From: an uncultured bacterium
Lineage (GTDB): Bacteria > Bacteroidota > Bacteroidia > Bacteroidales > Bacteroidaceae
Length of the DNA: 64,000 nt
Direction: 5' to 3'
NCBI GenBank assembly: GCA_905216025.1
Contig: CAJMSE010000019.1
Span: forward strand, 4,413-68,412
Shown here: positions 6,988 through 14,875 of the stretch, in pieces
Layout of the letters: each line of letters begins with the position of its first letter
How positions within the stretch are numbered: the stretch's first letter is position 1
Position numbers and translations under genes: made by a program
The notes under the pieces: model-generated
The model's input: the letters and a program-made list of their open reading frames with translations, nothing else
Databases searched by the model: none
What the model was told of the DNA's origin: nothing

Positions 6988-8289
6988 ATGGAACAGCTGC
7001 TTCATTATGTCTGGCGCCACAGGCTCGTGCCCGCCGCCATGACCACCACCGACGGGAAGGCCGTCGAGATGATAGACCCGGGACTGCCTAACAACGGCTC
7101 GGGCCCCGACTTCTTCAATGCCAAGGTGCGTATCGACGGCACGGTGTGGGTCGGCAATGTCGAGATTCACGACCGCTCGACCGACTGGGTGCTGCACGGC
7201 CATCACCGCGATGCGGCCTACGACAGCGTGGTGCTCCACGTCACGGGCAAGGCCGATGCCGAGGTGGCCGACTCGTCGGGGCGCTGCGTGCCGCAGGTGA
7301 GGCTCGACGTGCCCGAGAGCGTGGCCCGCAACTATGAGCAGCTGCAGCACGAGGACAGGTATCCGCCGTGCCACCGCATCATCCCCGCCCTCGGAAGCCT
7401 GAAGATAGGGTCGTGGCTGGCCACGCTGCAGACCGAGCGCCTCGAGCGCAAGACCGCCGACATACGGCGCCGCGCGGAGCAGCGGGACGGCTCGTGGGAA
7501 GATGCCTGCTTCATCACGCTGGCCCGCAACTACGGCTTCGGCGCCAACGGCGATGCCTTCGAGCAGTGGGCCGCCTGCGTGCCGCTTGCCGCCGTGGCCC
7601 ACCACCGCGACGACCTGTTCCAGACGGAGGCCATCTTCATGGGGCAGGCCGGGCTCCTCGACCCCGGGTCCATCCCCGAGCGCTACCGCAGTGCGGCGCT
7701 GGCCGACGGCTATTACTGCCGCCTGCGCCGCGAATACGGCTACCTGTCGCATAAGTTCGGCCTCACACCGATGGACCACCGCCTGTGGCGCTTCATGCGG
7801 CTGAGGCCTCAGAACTTCCCCCACGTGCGCATCTCACAGCTCGCAAACCTCTACTGCGGGCGGCGGATGGGACTGCGCGCGCTCACCGAGTGCCGCTCGG
7901 CCGACGAGCTGCGGGCACTCTTCTCCACCGGCGTCACGCCCTACTGGCAGACCCACTACACGTTTGCCGCCGAGAGCACGCACAGCGGCAAGCACCTCTC
8001 CGGCAGCTCGCTCGACCTGCTGCTCATAAACACCGCCATCCCCATGATTTTCGCCTACGGCCGCCATATCTCCGACGAGAGCCTCTGCTGCCGCGCCACC
8101 GACATGCTCGAGAGTCTCCGCCCGGAGAACAACCGCATCATCAGGATGTGGCGCGAGTGCGGCCTCACGGTGCGCTCCGCCGGCGACACGCAGGCACTGA
8201 TACAGCTTAAAAACGAATACTGCGACCGCCGCGAATGCCTCAGGTGCAGGTTCGGATACGAATATCTCAAACAGAAAGACAATGACTGA
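6988..8289 (+). CDS. DUF2851 family protein
   Basis: A 433-residue protein starting MEQLLHYVWRHRL, the usual beginning of the Bacteroidetes DUF2851 family. The GPDFFNAKVRIDG...VGNVEIHDRSTDW stretch near residues 33-65 is its best conserved part. The function is unknown. An upstream in-frame ATG at 6802 is rejected because the extra 62 residues are repeat-encoded low-complexity sequence. The last 8 bp overlap the thioesterase gene, so translation is likely coupled. The gene order DUF2851-thioesterase-dprA suggests an operon. Confidence 0.85.
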   Translation: MEQLLHYVWRHRLVPAAMTTTDGKAVEMIDPGLPNNGSGPDFFNAKVRIDGTVWVGNVEIHDRSTDWVLHGHHRDAAYDSVVLHVTGKADAEVADSSGRCVPQVRLDVPESVARNYEQLQHEDRYPPCHRIIPALGSLKIGSWLATLQTERLERKTADIRRRAEQRDGSWEDACFITLARNYGFGANGDAFEQWAACVPLAAVAHHRDDLFQTEAIFMGQAGLLDPGSIPERYRSAALADGYYCRLRREYGYLSHKFGLTPMDHRLWRFMRLRPQNFPHVRISQLANLYCGRRMGLRALTECRSADELRALFSTGVTPYWQTHYTFAAESTHSGKHLSGSSLDLLLINTAIPMIFAYGRHISDESLCCRATDMLESLRPENNRIIRMWRECGLTVRSAGDTQALIQLKNEYCDRRECLRCRFGYEYLKQKDND

Positions 8290-8671
8290 ATACCAATTTG
8301 AAACGACGATAGCCGTCCGCGACTACGAGTGCGACATCGAAGGAATAGTGAACAACGCCAACTATCTGCACTATGCGGAGCACACCCGCCACCTCTACCT
8401 GAAGAAGTGCGGGCTCAGTTTCGCGGAGATGCACCGCCGCGGCATCGACGCCGTGGTGGCAAGGATGAACCTGCAGTATAAGGCTCCGCTGCGCTGCGAC
8501 GACGAGTTCCGCTCCTGTCTCTCGGTGAAGAAGGAGGGAATGCGCTACGTCTTCTATCAGGATTTCTACCGCGTGGCCGACGGACGCCTCTGCTTCAAGG
8601 CCGCAACGGAGATTGTGTGCCTCGTCGACGGCCGGCTGTCAGACTGCACCGAATACGACTCGATACTATGA
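8282..8671 (+). CDS. acyl-CoA thioesterase, 4-hydroxybenzoyl-CoA thioesterase (YbgC/FadM) family
   Basis: A 129-residue single hotdog-fold protein. The N-terminal VRDYECDIEGIVNNANYL matches the family signature, with Asp18 at the catalytic position and the NANY strand after it. Family members hydrolyse acyl-CoA or acyl-ACP thioesters in the cytoplasm. The substrate cannot be read from sequence. It overlaps the DUF2851 gene by 8 bp, and its stop overlaps the dprA start as ATGA. Confidence 0.88.
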   Translation: MTEYQFETTIAVRDYECDIEGIVNNANYLHYAEHTRHLYLKKCGLSFAEMHRRGIDAVVARMNLQYKAPLRCDDEFRSCLSVKKEGMRYVFYQDFYRVADGRLCFKAATEIVCLVDGRLSDCTEYDSIL

Positions 8672-9789
8672 CGGAGACTCTATATGCCATGGCCCTCACC
8701 CGGCTGTGCCGCTTCCACCCCGCCGTGGCCATGTCGCTCTACGACGCCCTGGGCAGTGCCGGCGCCGTATATGAGCACCGGGCAGACATCTGCAGCGTAG
8801 TGCCCGCCTGCTCGCCGCGCCTTGCCGCCACCCTCGCCGTGTGGGACGAGGCCCTGCAGCGCGCCGAGGCGGAGATGGCCTTTGCCGCCCGCCACGGCAT
8901 AACGGTGCTCACACCGTCCAGTGACGGCTATCCCCGGCGCCTCCGCGAGTGTGCCGATGCGCCCATGGTGCTCTACTATAAGGGCACGGCAGACCTCAAT
9001 GCCGGCCGCATCGTCAGCGTCGTAGGCACCCGCCGGTGCACCGCCTACGGGCAGGACCTCATACGCCGCTTCACGGCCGACCTGCGCCGGATGTGCCCCG
9101 CCGTGCTCATCGTCAGCGGACTGGCTTACGGCGTCGACATCTGCGCCCACCGCGAAGCCCTCGCCGCGGGCTACGACACCGTCGGCGTGCTGGCCCACGG
9201 CCTCGATACGATATACCCCTCGGCCCACCGCGGCACGGCCCTCGACATGCTCTCCCGGGGCGGACTGCTGACCGAGTTCATGTCGGGAACGAAGGCCGAC
9301 AAGGTGAACTTCGTCAGCCGCAACCGCATCGTGGCCGGAATGGCAGACGCCACCGTCGTGGTGGAGTCGGCGGCACGTGGCGGCAGCTTGATAACGGCGG
9401 GCATAGCGCGCAGCTACGGCCGCGACGTCTTCGCCTTCCCCGGAGCCGTGGGAGCACCGTCGTCGGAGGGATGCAACAACCTGATACGCGACAACGGGGC
9501 CGCCCTCATCTCGTCGGCCGCCGACCTCGTGCACGCCATGGGGTGGGAGGATGAGGCCCTGCTGCAGAGCGCCCGCAGCGCGGGCATAGAGCGCTCGCTG
9601 TTCCCCGACCTCGACGCCGACGAGCAGCGCATCGCCGCCCTGCTGCGCGAGGCCGACGACCTGCAGGTGAACATCATAGCAGCGCGCACCAACATGCCCG
9701 TCAGCAAGGTGGCATCGGTGCTCTTCGCCCTCGAGATGAAGGGCGTGGTGAGGCCGCTCGCCGGCGGGATGTACCATTTGATAAAATGA
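8668..9789 (+). CDS. dprA: DNA-processing protein DprA
   Basis: A 373-residue protein of the DprA/Smf family, which binds incoming single-stranded DNA and loads RecA during natural transformation. The central Rossmann-like domain contains VVGTRRCTAYG (near 114) and SGLAYGVDICAHREAL (near 151), followed by FVSRNRIVAG and GGSLITA. A C-terminal winged-helix-like DprA domain ends the protein. The ATG at 8668 overlaps the thioesterase stop and is preferred to the ATG at 8617, which would lie inside that gene. No other competence gene is visible nearby. Confidence 0.93.
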   Translation: MTETLYAMALTRLCRFHPAVAMSLYDALGSAGAVYEHRADICSVVPACSPRLAATLAVWDEALQRAEAEMAFAARHGITVLTPSSDGYPRRLRECADAPMVLYYKGTADLNAGRIVSVVGTRRCTAYGQDLIRRFTADLRRMCPAVLIVSGLAYGVDICAHREALAAGYDTVGVLAHGLDTIYPSAHRGTALDMLSRGGLLTEFMSGTKADKVNFVSRNRIVAGMADATVVVESAARGGSLITAGIARSYGRDVFAFPGAVGAPSSEGCNNLIRDNGAALISSAADLVHAMGWEDEALLQSARSAGIERSLFPDLDADEQRIAALLREADDLQVNIIAARTNMPVSKVASVLFALEMKGVVRPLAGGMYHLIK

Positions 9790-9790
9790 C

Positions 9791-9964
9791 GAGTTACGAA
9801 TTACGAGTTGTCGGACTGCGTCCGATGTGGAGTTATTCAATTACGACGTGCTGATGAGCGAAGCGAGTAATTACCATGCGGCGTGACAGCACCATGCCGC
9901 ACGGCAATTCTTCATTCGTTAATTCTTCATCGGCCACCGGCCGACAACTCGTAATTCGTAACTC
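9791..9964. repeat. 174-bp element with perfect 24-bp terminal inverted repeats
   Basis: The left end 9791-9814 (GAGTTACGAATTACGAGTTG...) is the exact reverse complement of 9941-9964. The interior has no ORF. It looks like a miniature inverted-repeat element or a very long hairpin. It fills the gap between dprA and dusB. A partial relative (GTGATTCGTAATTC) lies at 60816-60829 before infB. Confidence 0.8.
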
Positions 9965-9984
9965 CAAATTCAAAATTCAAAGAC

Positions 9985-10989
9985 ATGAAGATAGGAAACA
10001 TTGAATTAGGGCACCGCCCGGTGTTCCTCGCGCCGATGGAAGACGTCACCGACATCGGCTTCCGCCTGTTGTGCAAGCGCTTCGGGGCGGCGATGGTATA
10101 CACGGAGTTCGTCAGTGCCGAGGCTCTGGTGCGCTCGGTGCGCTCGACGGTGAGCAAACTGACGATAAGCGACGAGGAGCGCCCCGTGGGTATACAGATA
10201 TACGGCCGCGACGTGGAGTCGATGGTGGAGGCGGCGCGCATCGTCGAGCAGGCCCGCCCGGACGTGATAGACCTCAACTTCGGCTGCCCCGTGAAGAAAG
10301 TAGCCGGCAAGGGCGCCGGTGCGGGCATGCTGCAAAACATACCCCTGCTGCTCGACATCACCCGCGAGGTGGTCAAGGCGGTGAAGACGCCCGTCACGGT
10401 GAAGACCCGCCTCGGCTGGAGCAGCGACAACCTCGTCATCGCCACGCTGGCAGAGCAGCTTCAGGACTGCGGCATACAGGCCCTCACCATCCATGGCCGC
10501 ACCCGCGCACAGATGTATACGGGCAGTGCCGACTGGACGCTCATCGGCGAGGTGAAGCGCAACCCGCGCATACACATCCCCATCATCGGCAACGGCGACA
10601 TCACGTCGGCTGCCGCCGCGCACGACGCTTTCGACCGCTTCGGGGTGGATGCGGTGATGATAGGGCGCGCCACCTTCGGCCGCCCGTGGATATTCCGCGA
10701 GATTGCGGATGAGGCCGTGCGCCGCTCCGGCGGCATGCCGGCCGCTCCGGAACTCTCTCTCGACGACAAGATAGACATCCTCGAAGAGCAGCTCCGCATC
10801 AACGTGGAGCGCATAGACGAGTATCGCGGCATACTGCACACGCGGCGCCACCTTGCCGCCACCCCCATATTCAAGGGCATACCCGACTTCCGGCAGACGC
10901 GCATCGCCATGCTCCGCGCCACCACCGTGGCCGAGCTGACGGACATTCTCGAAGACGTGCGCCGCCGTCTCTCGGCCTCTGAGGCATGA
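9985..10989 (+). CDS. dusB: tRNA-dihydrouridine synthase
   Basis: A 334-residue FMN-dependent enzyme that reduces uridines in the D-loop of tRNA. The N-terminal TIM barrel starts with LAPMEDVTDIGFR, and the catalytic Cys101 is in NFGCPVKKVAGKGAGAGM. VKTRLGW, TIHGRTR and GNGDI (flavin and RNA contacts) follow, then a helical C-terminal domain. The DusB subgroup is chosen by overall similarity and is less certain than the family. An 18-bp hairpin lies 52 bp downstream. Confidence 0.9.
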   Translation: MKIGNIELGHRPVFLAPMEDVTDIGFRLLCKRFGAAMVYTEFVSAEALVRSVRSTVSKLTISDEERPVGIQIYGRDVESMVEAARIVEQARPDVIDLNFGCPVKKVAGKGAGAGMLQNIPLLLDITREVVKAVKTPVTVKTRLGWSSDNLVIATLAEQLQDCGIQALTIHGRTRAQMYTGSADWTLIGEVKRNPRIHIPIIGNGDITSAAAAHDAFDRFGVDAVMIGRATFGRPWIFREIADEAVRRSGGMPAAPELSLDDKIDILEEQLRINVERIDEYRGILHTRRHLAATPIFKGIPDFRQTRIAMLRATTVAELTDILEDVRRRLSASEA

Positions 10990-11041
10990 CGCCCGGCTGC
11001 CGCTGCGCCACCTCCGGCCTTTTGATAGCTCTCATAAACAC

Positions 11042-11081
11042 TTTTGCCCCCTGTCAAAAACACTTTTGACAGGGGGCAAAA
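11042..11081 (+). terminator. 18-bp perfect hairpin after dusB
   Basis: TTTTGCCCCCTGTCAAAA (11042-11059) and its exact complement (11064-11081) flank an ACAC loop. The tract after the stem is A-rich then CCTTTTTGG, so termination on either strand is plausible. Confidence 0.65.
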
Positions 11082-11121
11082 ACCTTTTTGGAAGGCAGCG
11101 GGCGGCATCGGCGGGCAACCC

Positions 11122-11253
11122 ATTGCACCTTCACGGGTTGCCGATTGCACCGTCACGGAGGCCTCGTTGCATTTTCACGGAGGCCTCCTTGCATTTTCAT
11201 GGGCTGCTCCTTGCATTTTCAATGTCAGCCTATTGATTTTTCAGTACCGTTTT
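11122..11253 (+). repeat. tandem array, six units with exact 22-bp period
   Basis: TTGCA-led units start at 11122, 11144, 11166, 11188, 11210 and 11232, every 22 bp. The consensus is TTGCAyyTTCACGGAGGCCT, with the first half (TTGCAyyTTCA) conserved and the second half drifting. The last unit is TTGATTTTTCA. There is no coding frame. It follows the dusB hairpin. Confidence 0.85.
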
Positions 11254-11299
11254 GTCTTGGCGGTTTTGCAAATTCGCCGAGGCTAAAAGGTGATTGTTC

Positions 11300-11376
11300 T
11301 GATTGCTGATACCGTCGCCTTTTCTTGATAATACCATTGTATTTGATTGCTGATACCGTCGCCTTTTCTTGATAAT
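11300..11376 (+). repeat. 33-bp direct repeat with 44-bp period
   Basis: The segment TGATTGCTGATACCGTCGCC... occurs at 11300-11332 and again, identical, at 11344-11376. The spacing is twice 22 bp, the period of the array just upstream. Confidence 0.85.
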
Positions 11377-11387
11377 ATCATCGCCTC

Positions 11388-11534
11388 GTAGGGCCATAAT
11401 CTTGTTTTTGGCCGCAGCCCGCAAGGGCTTTTGGGTAGGGAAACAGAATGCCTTTGGCCATAGAACAGGTATATCATATCTGCCCGTGAATTAGCCCTTG
11501 CGGGCTGCGGACAAAGACAAGACCCTGTCCCTAC
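11388..11534 (+). repeat. 146-bp inverted-repeat element, copy B
   Basis: It starts GTAGGGCCATAATCTTGTTT and ends ...GACCCTGTCCCTAC. The ends are about 40-bp imperfect inverted repeats, each containing AGCCCGCAAGGGCT-type palindromes. The core (GCCTTTGGCCATAGAACAGG) is shared with copies C and D. No ORF. Confidence 0.85.
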
Positions 11535-11549
11535 GACGAGGATGATATC

Positions 11550-11592
11550 CCTCCTCCCTTCTCCTCCCCTTGGGGGAGGTCGGGAGGGGCTC
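11550..11592 (+). repeat. single CCTCCCC/GGGGGAGG palindromic module
   Basis: TCCTCCCCTTGGGGGAGG followed by TCGGGAGGGGCT, one end of the palindromic family, without the 9-bp core. Confidence 0.6.
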
Positions 11593-11650
11593 CCTTTGGA
11601 CTTCTTAACAATCTTTAACGGGGGGGCGAAACGTTGATGTTTATTTAAAT

Positions 11651-11658
11651 TACCTTTG
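11651..11658 (+). promoter_or_regulatory. promoter of the BspA-like gene
   Basis: TACCTTTG followed by CA, an exact TAnnTTTG element, 81 bp before the chosen ATG. Confidence 0.6.
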
Positions 11659-11738
11659 CATCCGATACTAACCGTGCCGTGTCGGACGCTGTCTGCCCGG
11701 CTCTTTTATATGAACAAACAAATAAAAACGATAATGAT

Positions 11739-13304
11739 ATGAGATTAAGGACATTACTTATTGCCGCCATGTCGCTTATAGCCACGGCGATGACGGCACA
11801 GACAAAGACGGCATACGCCGTGTATTGCGGCGAAGGAGACACGCCGACATTGTATTTTCTGAACAGTGAAAAGGCGTTTAATGCCGATGGCACTTACACC
11901 ACAGGAGAGAAAATTACCGGTGTTTGGAGTGGAGCTCAAGTGACATCAAGTTCCACAAGCGGCAATCCGCAGTGGATAAATGTAGTTAAAGGCGCCCTTA
12001 AACGCGTTGTGTTTGAAAGCACTTTCGCGGAAGTAAGGCCTGTGAGTTGCTGTAATTGGTTTATGAAATGTTCTCTATTGGCGGAAATACAAGGCATCGA
12101 AAATCTGAAAACGGACAATGTGACGACCATGTCCGGCATGTTTTCCGATTGCAGCAGCCTTACGCAGCTTGATGTCAGCGGCTTCAACACAGAGAATGTG
12201 ACGACCATGTCTAACATGTTCTACCTTTGCAGCGGCCTTACGCAGCTTGATGTCCGCGGCTTCGACACAGGCGAAGTTACGACCATGTCCGGCATGTTCT
12301 CCCGTTGTAGCGGTCTTACGCAGCTTGACCTCAGCGGCTTCAAGACAGAGAAGGTGACGAACATGGCCCTGATGTTTTCCGGTTGCAGCAGCCTTACGCA
12401 GCTCGATGTCATCGGCTTCAAGACAGGCGAAGTGAAGCTTATGAACGGCATGTTCAGCGGTTGCAGCGGCCTTACGCAGCTCGATCTCAGCAGTTTCACG
12501 ACAGAAAAGCTATCGGATGTGAATGGAATATTTACGGGTTGCGGCAATTTGAAAGTGCTGGATATGCGCAATGCGAGCTTGGGTTATAATATAGTGACGT
12601 GGTTTTCGGATTTTGCGAAGCGCGGAATGCTGCTCTATCTTAGCGATGTTACGGACTTCTCAGAAGATAATTTCGCGGAGAATTATGTCGTATTGCCCTC
12701 CGCCGGCACAACATCGTTTGCCCGTGAGTTCACAGCAAACAACATGTCGACAATATGTCTTCCCTTTGCCGTGGACGTGACGACGGTGGACGGAACGTTC
12801 TATAAATACAGCAAGATAGAGAACGACGAGGTGAAGTTTACGGCCGTTACCGGCAGCACGGAGGCAGGCACGCCGTATCTCTTCATGCCGAACACATCGG
12901 AAGTGACGGTGTTCACGGGCAATGCCACGCTTGACGGGCTGCCCACCGACGAGGGAAGAACCGAAGTTACGGGCCTTAACGGCGTGTACGCCACAAAGAA
13001 ATTCAGCGACAGCGAGGTGAGCTCGGGACTGTATTACGGATGGGCGAACGGCAAATTCTGGCGTGCCGGCACGGGCTCTTCGGTGAAACAGAACCGCGCC
13101 TATCTGAAAATCGCCGAAACACAGGGCGTCAATCCCGCCCAATTTATGGTGAGACTCGACAACGGAGCGACAGCCGTAGACAACATAACCGTGACCACCG
13201 CCGACCCCGCCGCACCCGTGTACAACCTCAACGGACAACGCGTCGGTGCCGGATACAAGGGAATTGTGATAAAGAACGGAAAGAAAGTGGGGCTCCCCAA
13301 ATAA
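11739..13304 (+). CDS. BspA-like surface protein with DUF285 repeats
   Basis: A 521-residue secreted protein. A signal peptide (about 1-20, ending TAMTAQ) is followed by 26-residue repeats from residue 131. Five near-identical copies carry MFSGCSGLTQLDLSGF-like cores and a sixth is degenerate. These are DUF285/BspA-type leucine-rich-like repeats known from surface proteins, often in adhesion. The C-terminus ends with the Prevotella-type tail APVYNLNGQRV...GIVIKNGKK. The ATG at 11739 is preferred to one 60 bp upstream because it begins the signal peptide. The 78-bp DNA period allows in-frame gain or loss of units. A 58-codon gene begins 11 bp downstream. Confidence 0.82.
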   Translation: MRLRTLLIAAMSLIATAMTAQTKTAYAVYCGEGDTPTLYFLNSEKAFNADGTYTTGEKITGVWSGAQVTSSSTSGNPQWINVVKGALKRVVFESTFAEVRPVSCCNWFMKCSLLAEIQGIENLKTDNVTTMSGMFSDCSSLTQLDVSGFNTENVTTMSNMFYLCSGLTQLDVRGFDTGEVTTMSGMFSRCSGLTQLDLSGFKTEKVTNMALMFSGCSSLTQLDVIGFKTGEVKLMNGMFSGCSGLTQLDLSSFTTEKLSDVNGIFTGCGNLKVLDMRNASLGYNIVTWFSDFAKRGMLLYLSDVTDFSEDNFAENYVVLPSAGTTSFAREFTANNMSTICLPFAVDVTTVDGTFYKYSKIENDEVKFTAVTGSTEAGTPYLFMPNTSEVTVFTGNATLDGLPTDEGRTEVTGLNGVYATKKFSDSEVSSGLYYGWANGKFWRAGTGSSVKQNRAYLKIAETQGVNPAQFMVRLDNGATAVDNITVTTADPAAPVYNLNGQRVGAGYKGIVIKNGKKVGLPK

Positions 13305-13315
13305 CTATTATTAAA

Positions 13316-13492
13316 ATGAAAAAGATATATAATAAACCGGAAACAGAGATACTGGATATTGAAATGCAGCAAATGATATGCATGAGTGAAGTGTCATATT
13401 CATTGAACCCGACGGAAGATGATGCCGCCGACGGAGCAACAGACTCCGCCGACGGTTGGGAATGGCCCACGTATGGCGGCGAGTTTGAGTAA
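13316..13492 (+). CDS. 58-residue small protein of a Bacteroidales N-terminal motif family
   Basis: A short gene 11 bp downstream of the BspA-like gene. It starts with the pattern MKKIYNKPETEILDIE...QQMICMS, as in many small Bacteroidales proteins that share a KxYxxPxxEIxxI start and a Gln-rich/Cys segment. The remainder is acidic (DDAADGATDSADG) with Trp-Glu-Trp near the end. There is no signal peptide or membrane segment. The function is unknown. A peptide precursor or cell-envelope partner role is only a guess. Confidence 0.65.
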   Translation: MKKIYNKPETEILDIEMQQMICMSEVSYSLNPTEDDAADGATDSADGWEWPTYGGEFE

Positions 13493-13550
13493 TACCGGCA
13501 ACGCCTGACATACAAAAGAGGGCGTCTCAGAATAAGTTTTTTGCGCAAAA

Positions 13551-13696
13551 GTAGGGACAGAGTCTTGTCTTTGTCCGTAGCCCGCAAGGGCTTTCGGCTG
13601 GGAAATAGAATGCCTTTGGCCATAGAACAGGTATATCATATCTGCATGTGAATTAGCCCTTACGGGCTGCGGACAAAGACAAGACTCTGTCCCTAC
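13551..13696 (+). repeat. 146-bp inverted-repeat element, copy C
   Basis: The best-preserved copy: GTAGGGACAGAGTCTTGTCT at the left and its exact complement at the right (to 13696). The inner AGCCCGCAAGGGCT and AGCCCTTACGGGCT palindromes are present, with the shared core between. It begins 58 bp after the small-protein stop. Confidence 0.9.
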
Positions 13697-13900
13697 ACCT
13701 CAATCCGGTCGCCACGGATTTTGCTCGCAAATGCAATCCGGCTGCCGCGGATTTCTATATAGCTCCGCATGGCTCCGCCGCACGGTGGCAAGGCCGTAGT
13801 TTATAAAAGCTGATCCATTTATAATTTATACCGCCGGGCACGGTAACGAATGGTATCGCCTTACCGACGAACAATCAGATATTTTGGCAGCGACGCTCTT
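13697..13900. other. non-coding gap with short repeats
   Basis: Holds AATCCGGTCGCCACGGATTT and a second diverged copy (AATCCGGCTGCCGCGGATTT) about 30 bp apart. The first is related to the left flank of element copy A. No gene was recognised. Confidence 0.5.
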
Positions 13901-13901
13901 T

Positions 13902-13935
13902 AGCCCCGGAAACCTTCGGCCGTTTCCGGGCTTTT
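13902..13935 (+). terminator. rho-independent terminator
   Basis: AGCCCCGGAAAC pairs with GTTTCCGGGCT (one bulged C) across CTTCGGCC, then TTTTTC. It sits immediately upstream of the next promoter. Confidence 0.75.
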
Positions 13936-13939
13936 TCAT

Positions 13940-13947
13940 TACATTTG
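13940..13947 (+). promoter_or_regulatory. promoter of the lipoprotein gene
   Basis: TACATTTG followed by C, 44 bp before the ATG at 13991. Confidence 0.55.
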
Positions 13948-13990
13948 CAATGTAATAAAAAACAAAACAGATTTTAAAAAATTGCATTTT

Positions 13991-14608
13991 ATGAAGAAAG
14001 TAAAGTTTTTGGCAATGCTAATGTTTGCCATGTCTGCCTGTTTCGCCTTTACGGCTTGTAGTGACGACGATGATGATGATGGCGGCGGAAGCGGCGGAGG
14101 CAACGGTGTTTTCACGGTTACCGGCGGCACATCGAAGTCCGGATTGAACTATGGTACCTGGCATCTCGAGGATGCTGGAATGCAGAATTCCTTTTACAGC
14201 ATGGAGTTTTATACGTTTGACATCTACTCGGCACTTACGAATGGCGATTATGGAGCCATGAGTCGGGGATTTTCCGTAGTATATGTAGACCTTTATCTGC
14301 CGGCCGGAACGCCGATATCCGGAACGTCGCTTCCCACCGGAGTGTTCTCTCCTGACAAATACCATGTATACAGCGCGTTGAATATATCGGCATCATCAGA
14401 GGGTTCAGAGGGTTCAAACCAGTATGAGAAGGTGTCCGGCACAGGAAACGGCAGTCTTGTCATAACGGAGAACGGCGGAAAGTATACTGTCAGCATAGCC
14501 AAAATGACGGTTGTGGATAACGAGGGCAGCAGCAATACCTTCTATCCGGCTTCGTTCTCGTTTACCGGCACGATGCGCCTGTTTGATCCCAACGAATTCG
14601 GAGAGTAA
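13991..14608 (+). CDS. secreted lipoprotein, function unknown
   Basis: A 205-residue protein with a lipoprotein signal (MKKVKFLAMLMFAMSACFAF, then TAC with the lipid-bearing Cys near 23). The residues after the Cys are Ser and a run of Asp, as in the Bacteroidetes surface-export signal, so the protein is probably surface exposed. A Gly/Ser linker follows and then a beta-rich domain of about 165 residues that I do not recognise. A 9-bp repeat TCAGAGGGT (14399-14416) encodes SEGSEG inside it. A TTG three codons upstream is a less likely start. A strong terminator follows the gene. Confidence 0.75.
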   Translation: MKKVKFLAMLMFAMSACFAFTACSDDDDDDGGGSGGGNGVFTVTGGTSKSGLNYGTWHLEDAGMQNSFYSMEFYTFDIYSALTNGDYGAMSRGFSVVYVDLYLPAGTPISGTSLPTGVFSPDKYHVYSALNISASSEGSEGSNQYEKVSGTGNGSLVITENGGKYTVSIAKMTVVDNEGSSNTFYPASFSFTGTMRLFDPNEFGE

Positions 14609-14637
14609 CGGAGCGGCCAAGTTTACTTCGTAAAAGG

Positions 14638-14685
14638 AAGAGCCGTGTCAGTCCCGCTTGCGGGCGACACGGCTCTTTTCTTTTT
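14638..14685 (+). terminator. rho-independent terminator of the lipoprotein gene
   Basis: AAGAGCCGTGTC (14638-14649) pairs with GACACGGCTCTT (14666-14677), with an inner CCCGC/GCGGG, then TTCTTTTTC. Confidence 0.85.
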
Positions 14686-14720
14686 CATTAATGACTTACA
14701 GGCTTCCCTTTGCGATGCGT

Positions 14721-14866
14721 GTAGGGCCAGAGTCTTGTCTTTGGCCGCAGCCCGCAAGGGCTTTTGGCTGGGAAATATAATGCCTTTGGCCATAAAACAG
14801 GTATATCACATCTTCCCGTGACTTAGCCCTTGCGGGCTGCGGACAAAGACAAGACTCTGTCCCTAC
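14721..14866 (+). repeat. 146-bp inverted-repeat element, copy D
   Basis: Same ends and core as copies B and C. The right end lies 9 bp from the stop codon of the M6 protease gene, so the hairpin probably also ends that transcript. Confidence 0.88.
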
Positions 14867-14875
14867 TTGTGGCTA

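Noticed and set aside
11042..11081. Small RNA gene with an 18-bp hairpin
   Set aside because: It is 52 bp after the dusB stop and has no TAnnTTTG element in front. A terminator is the simpler reading.
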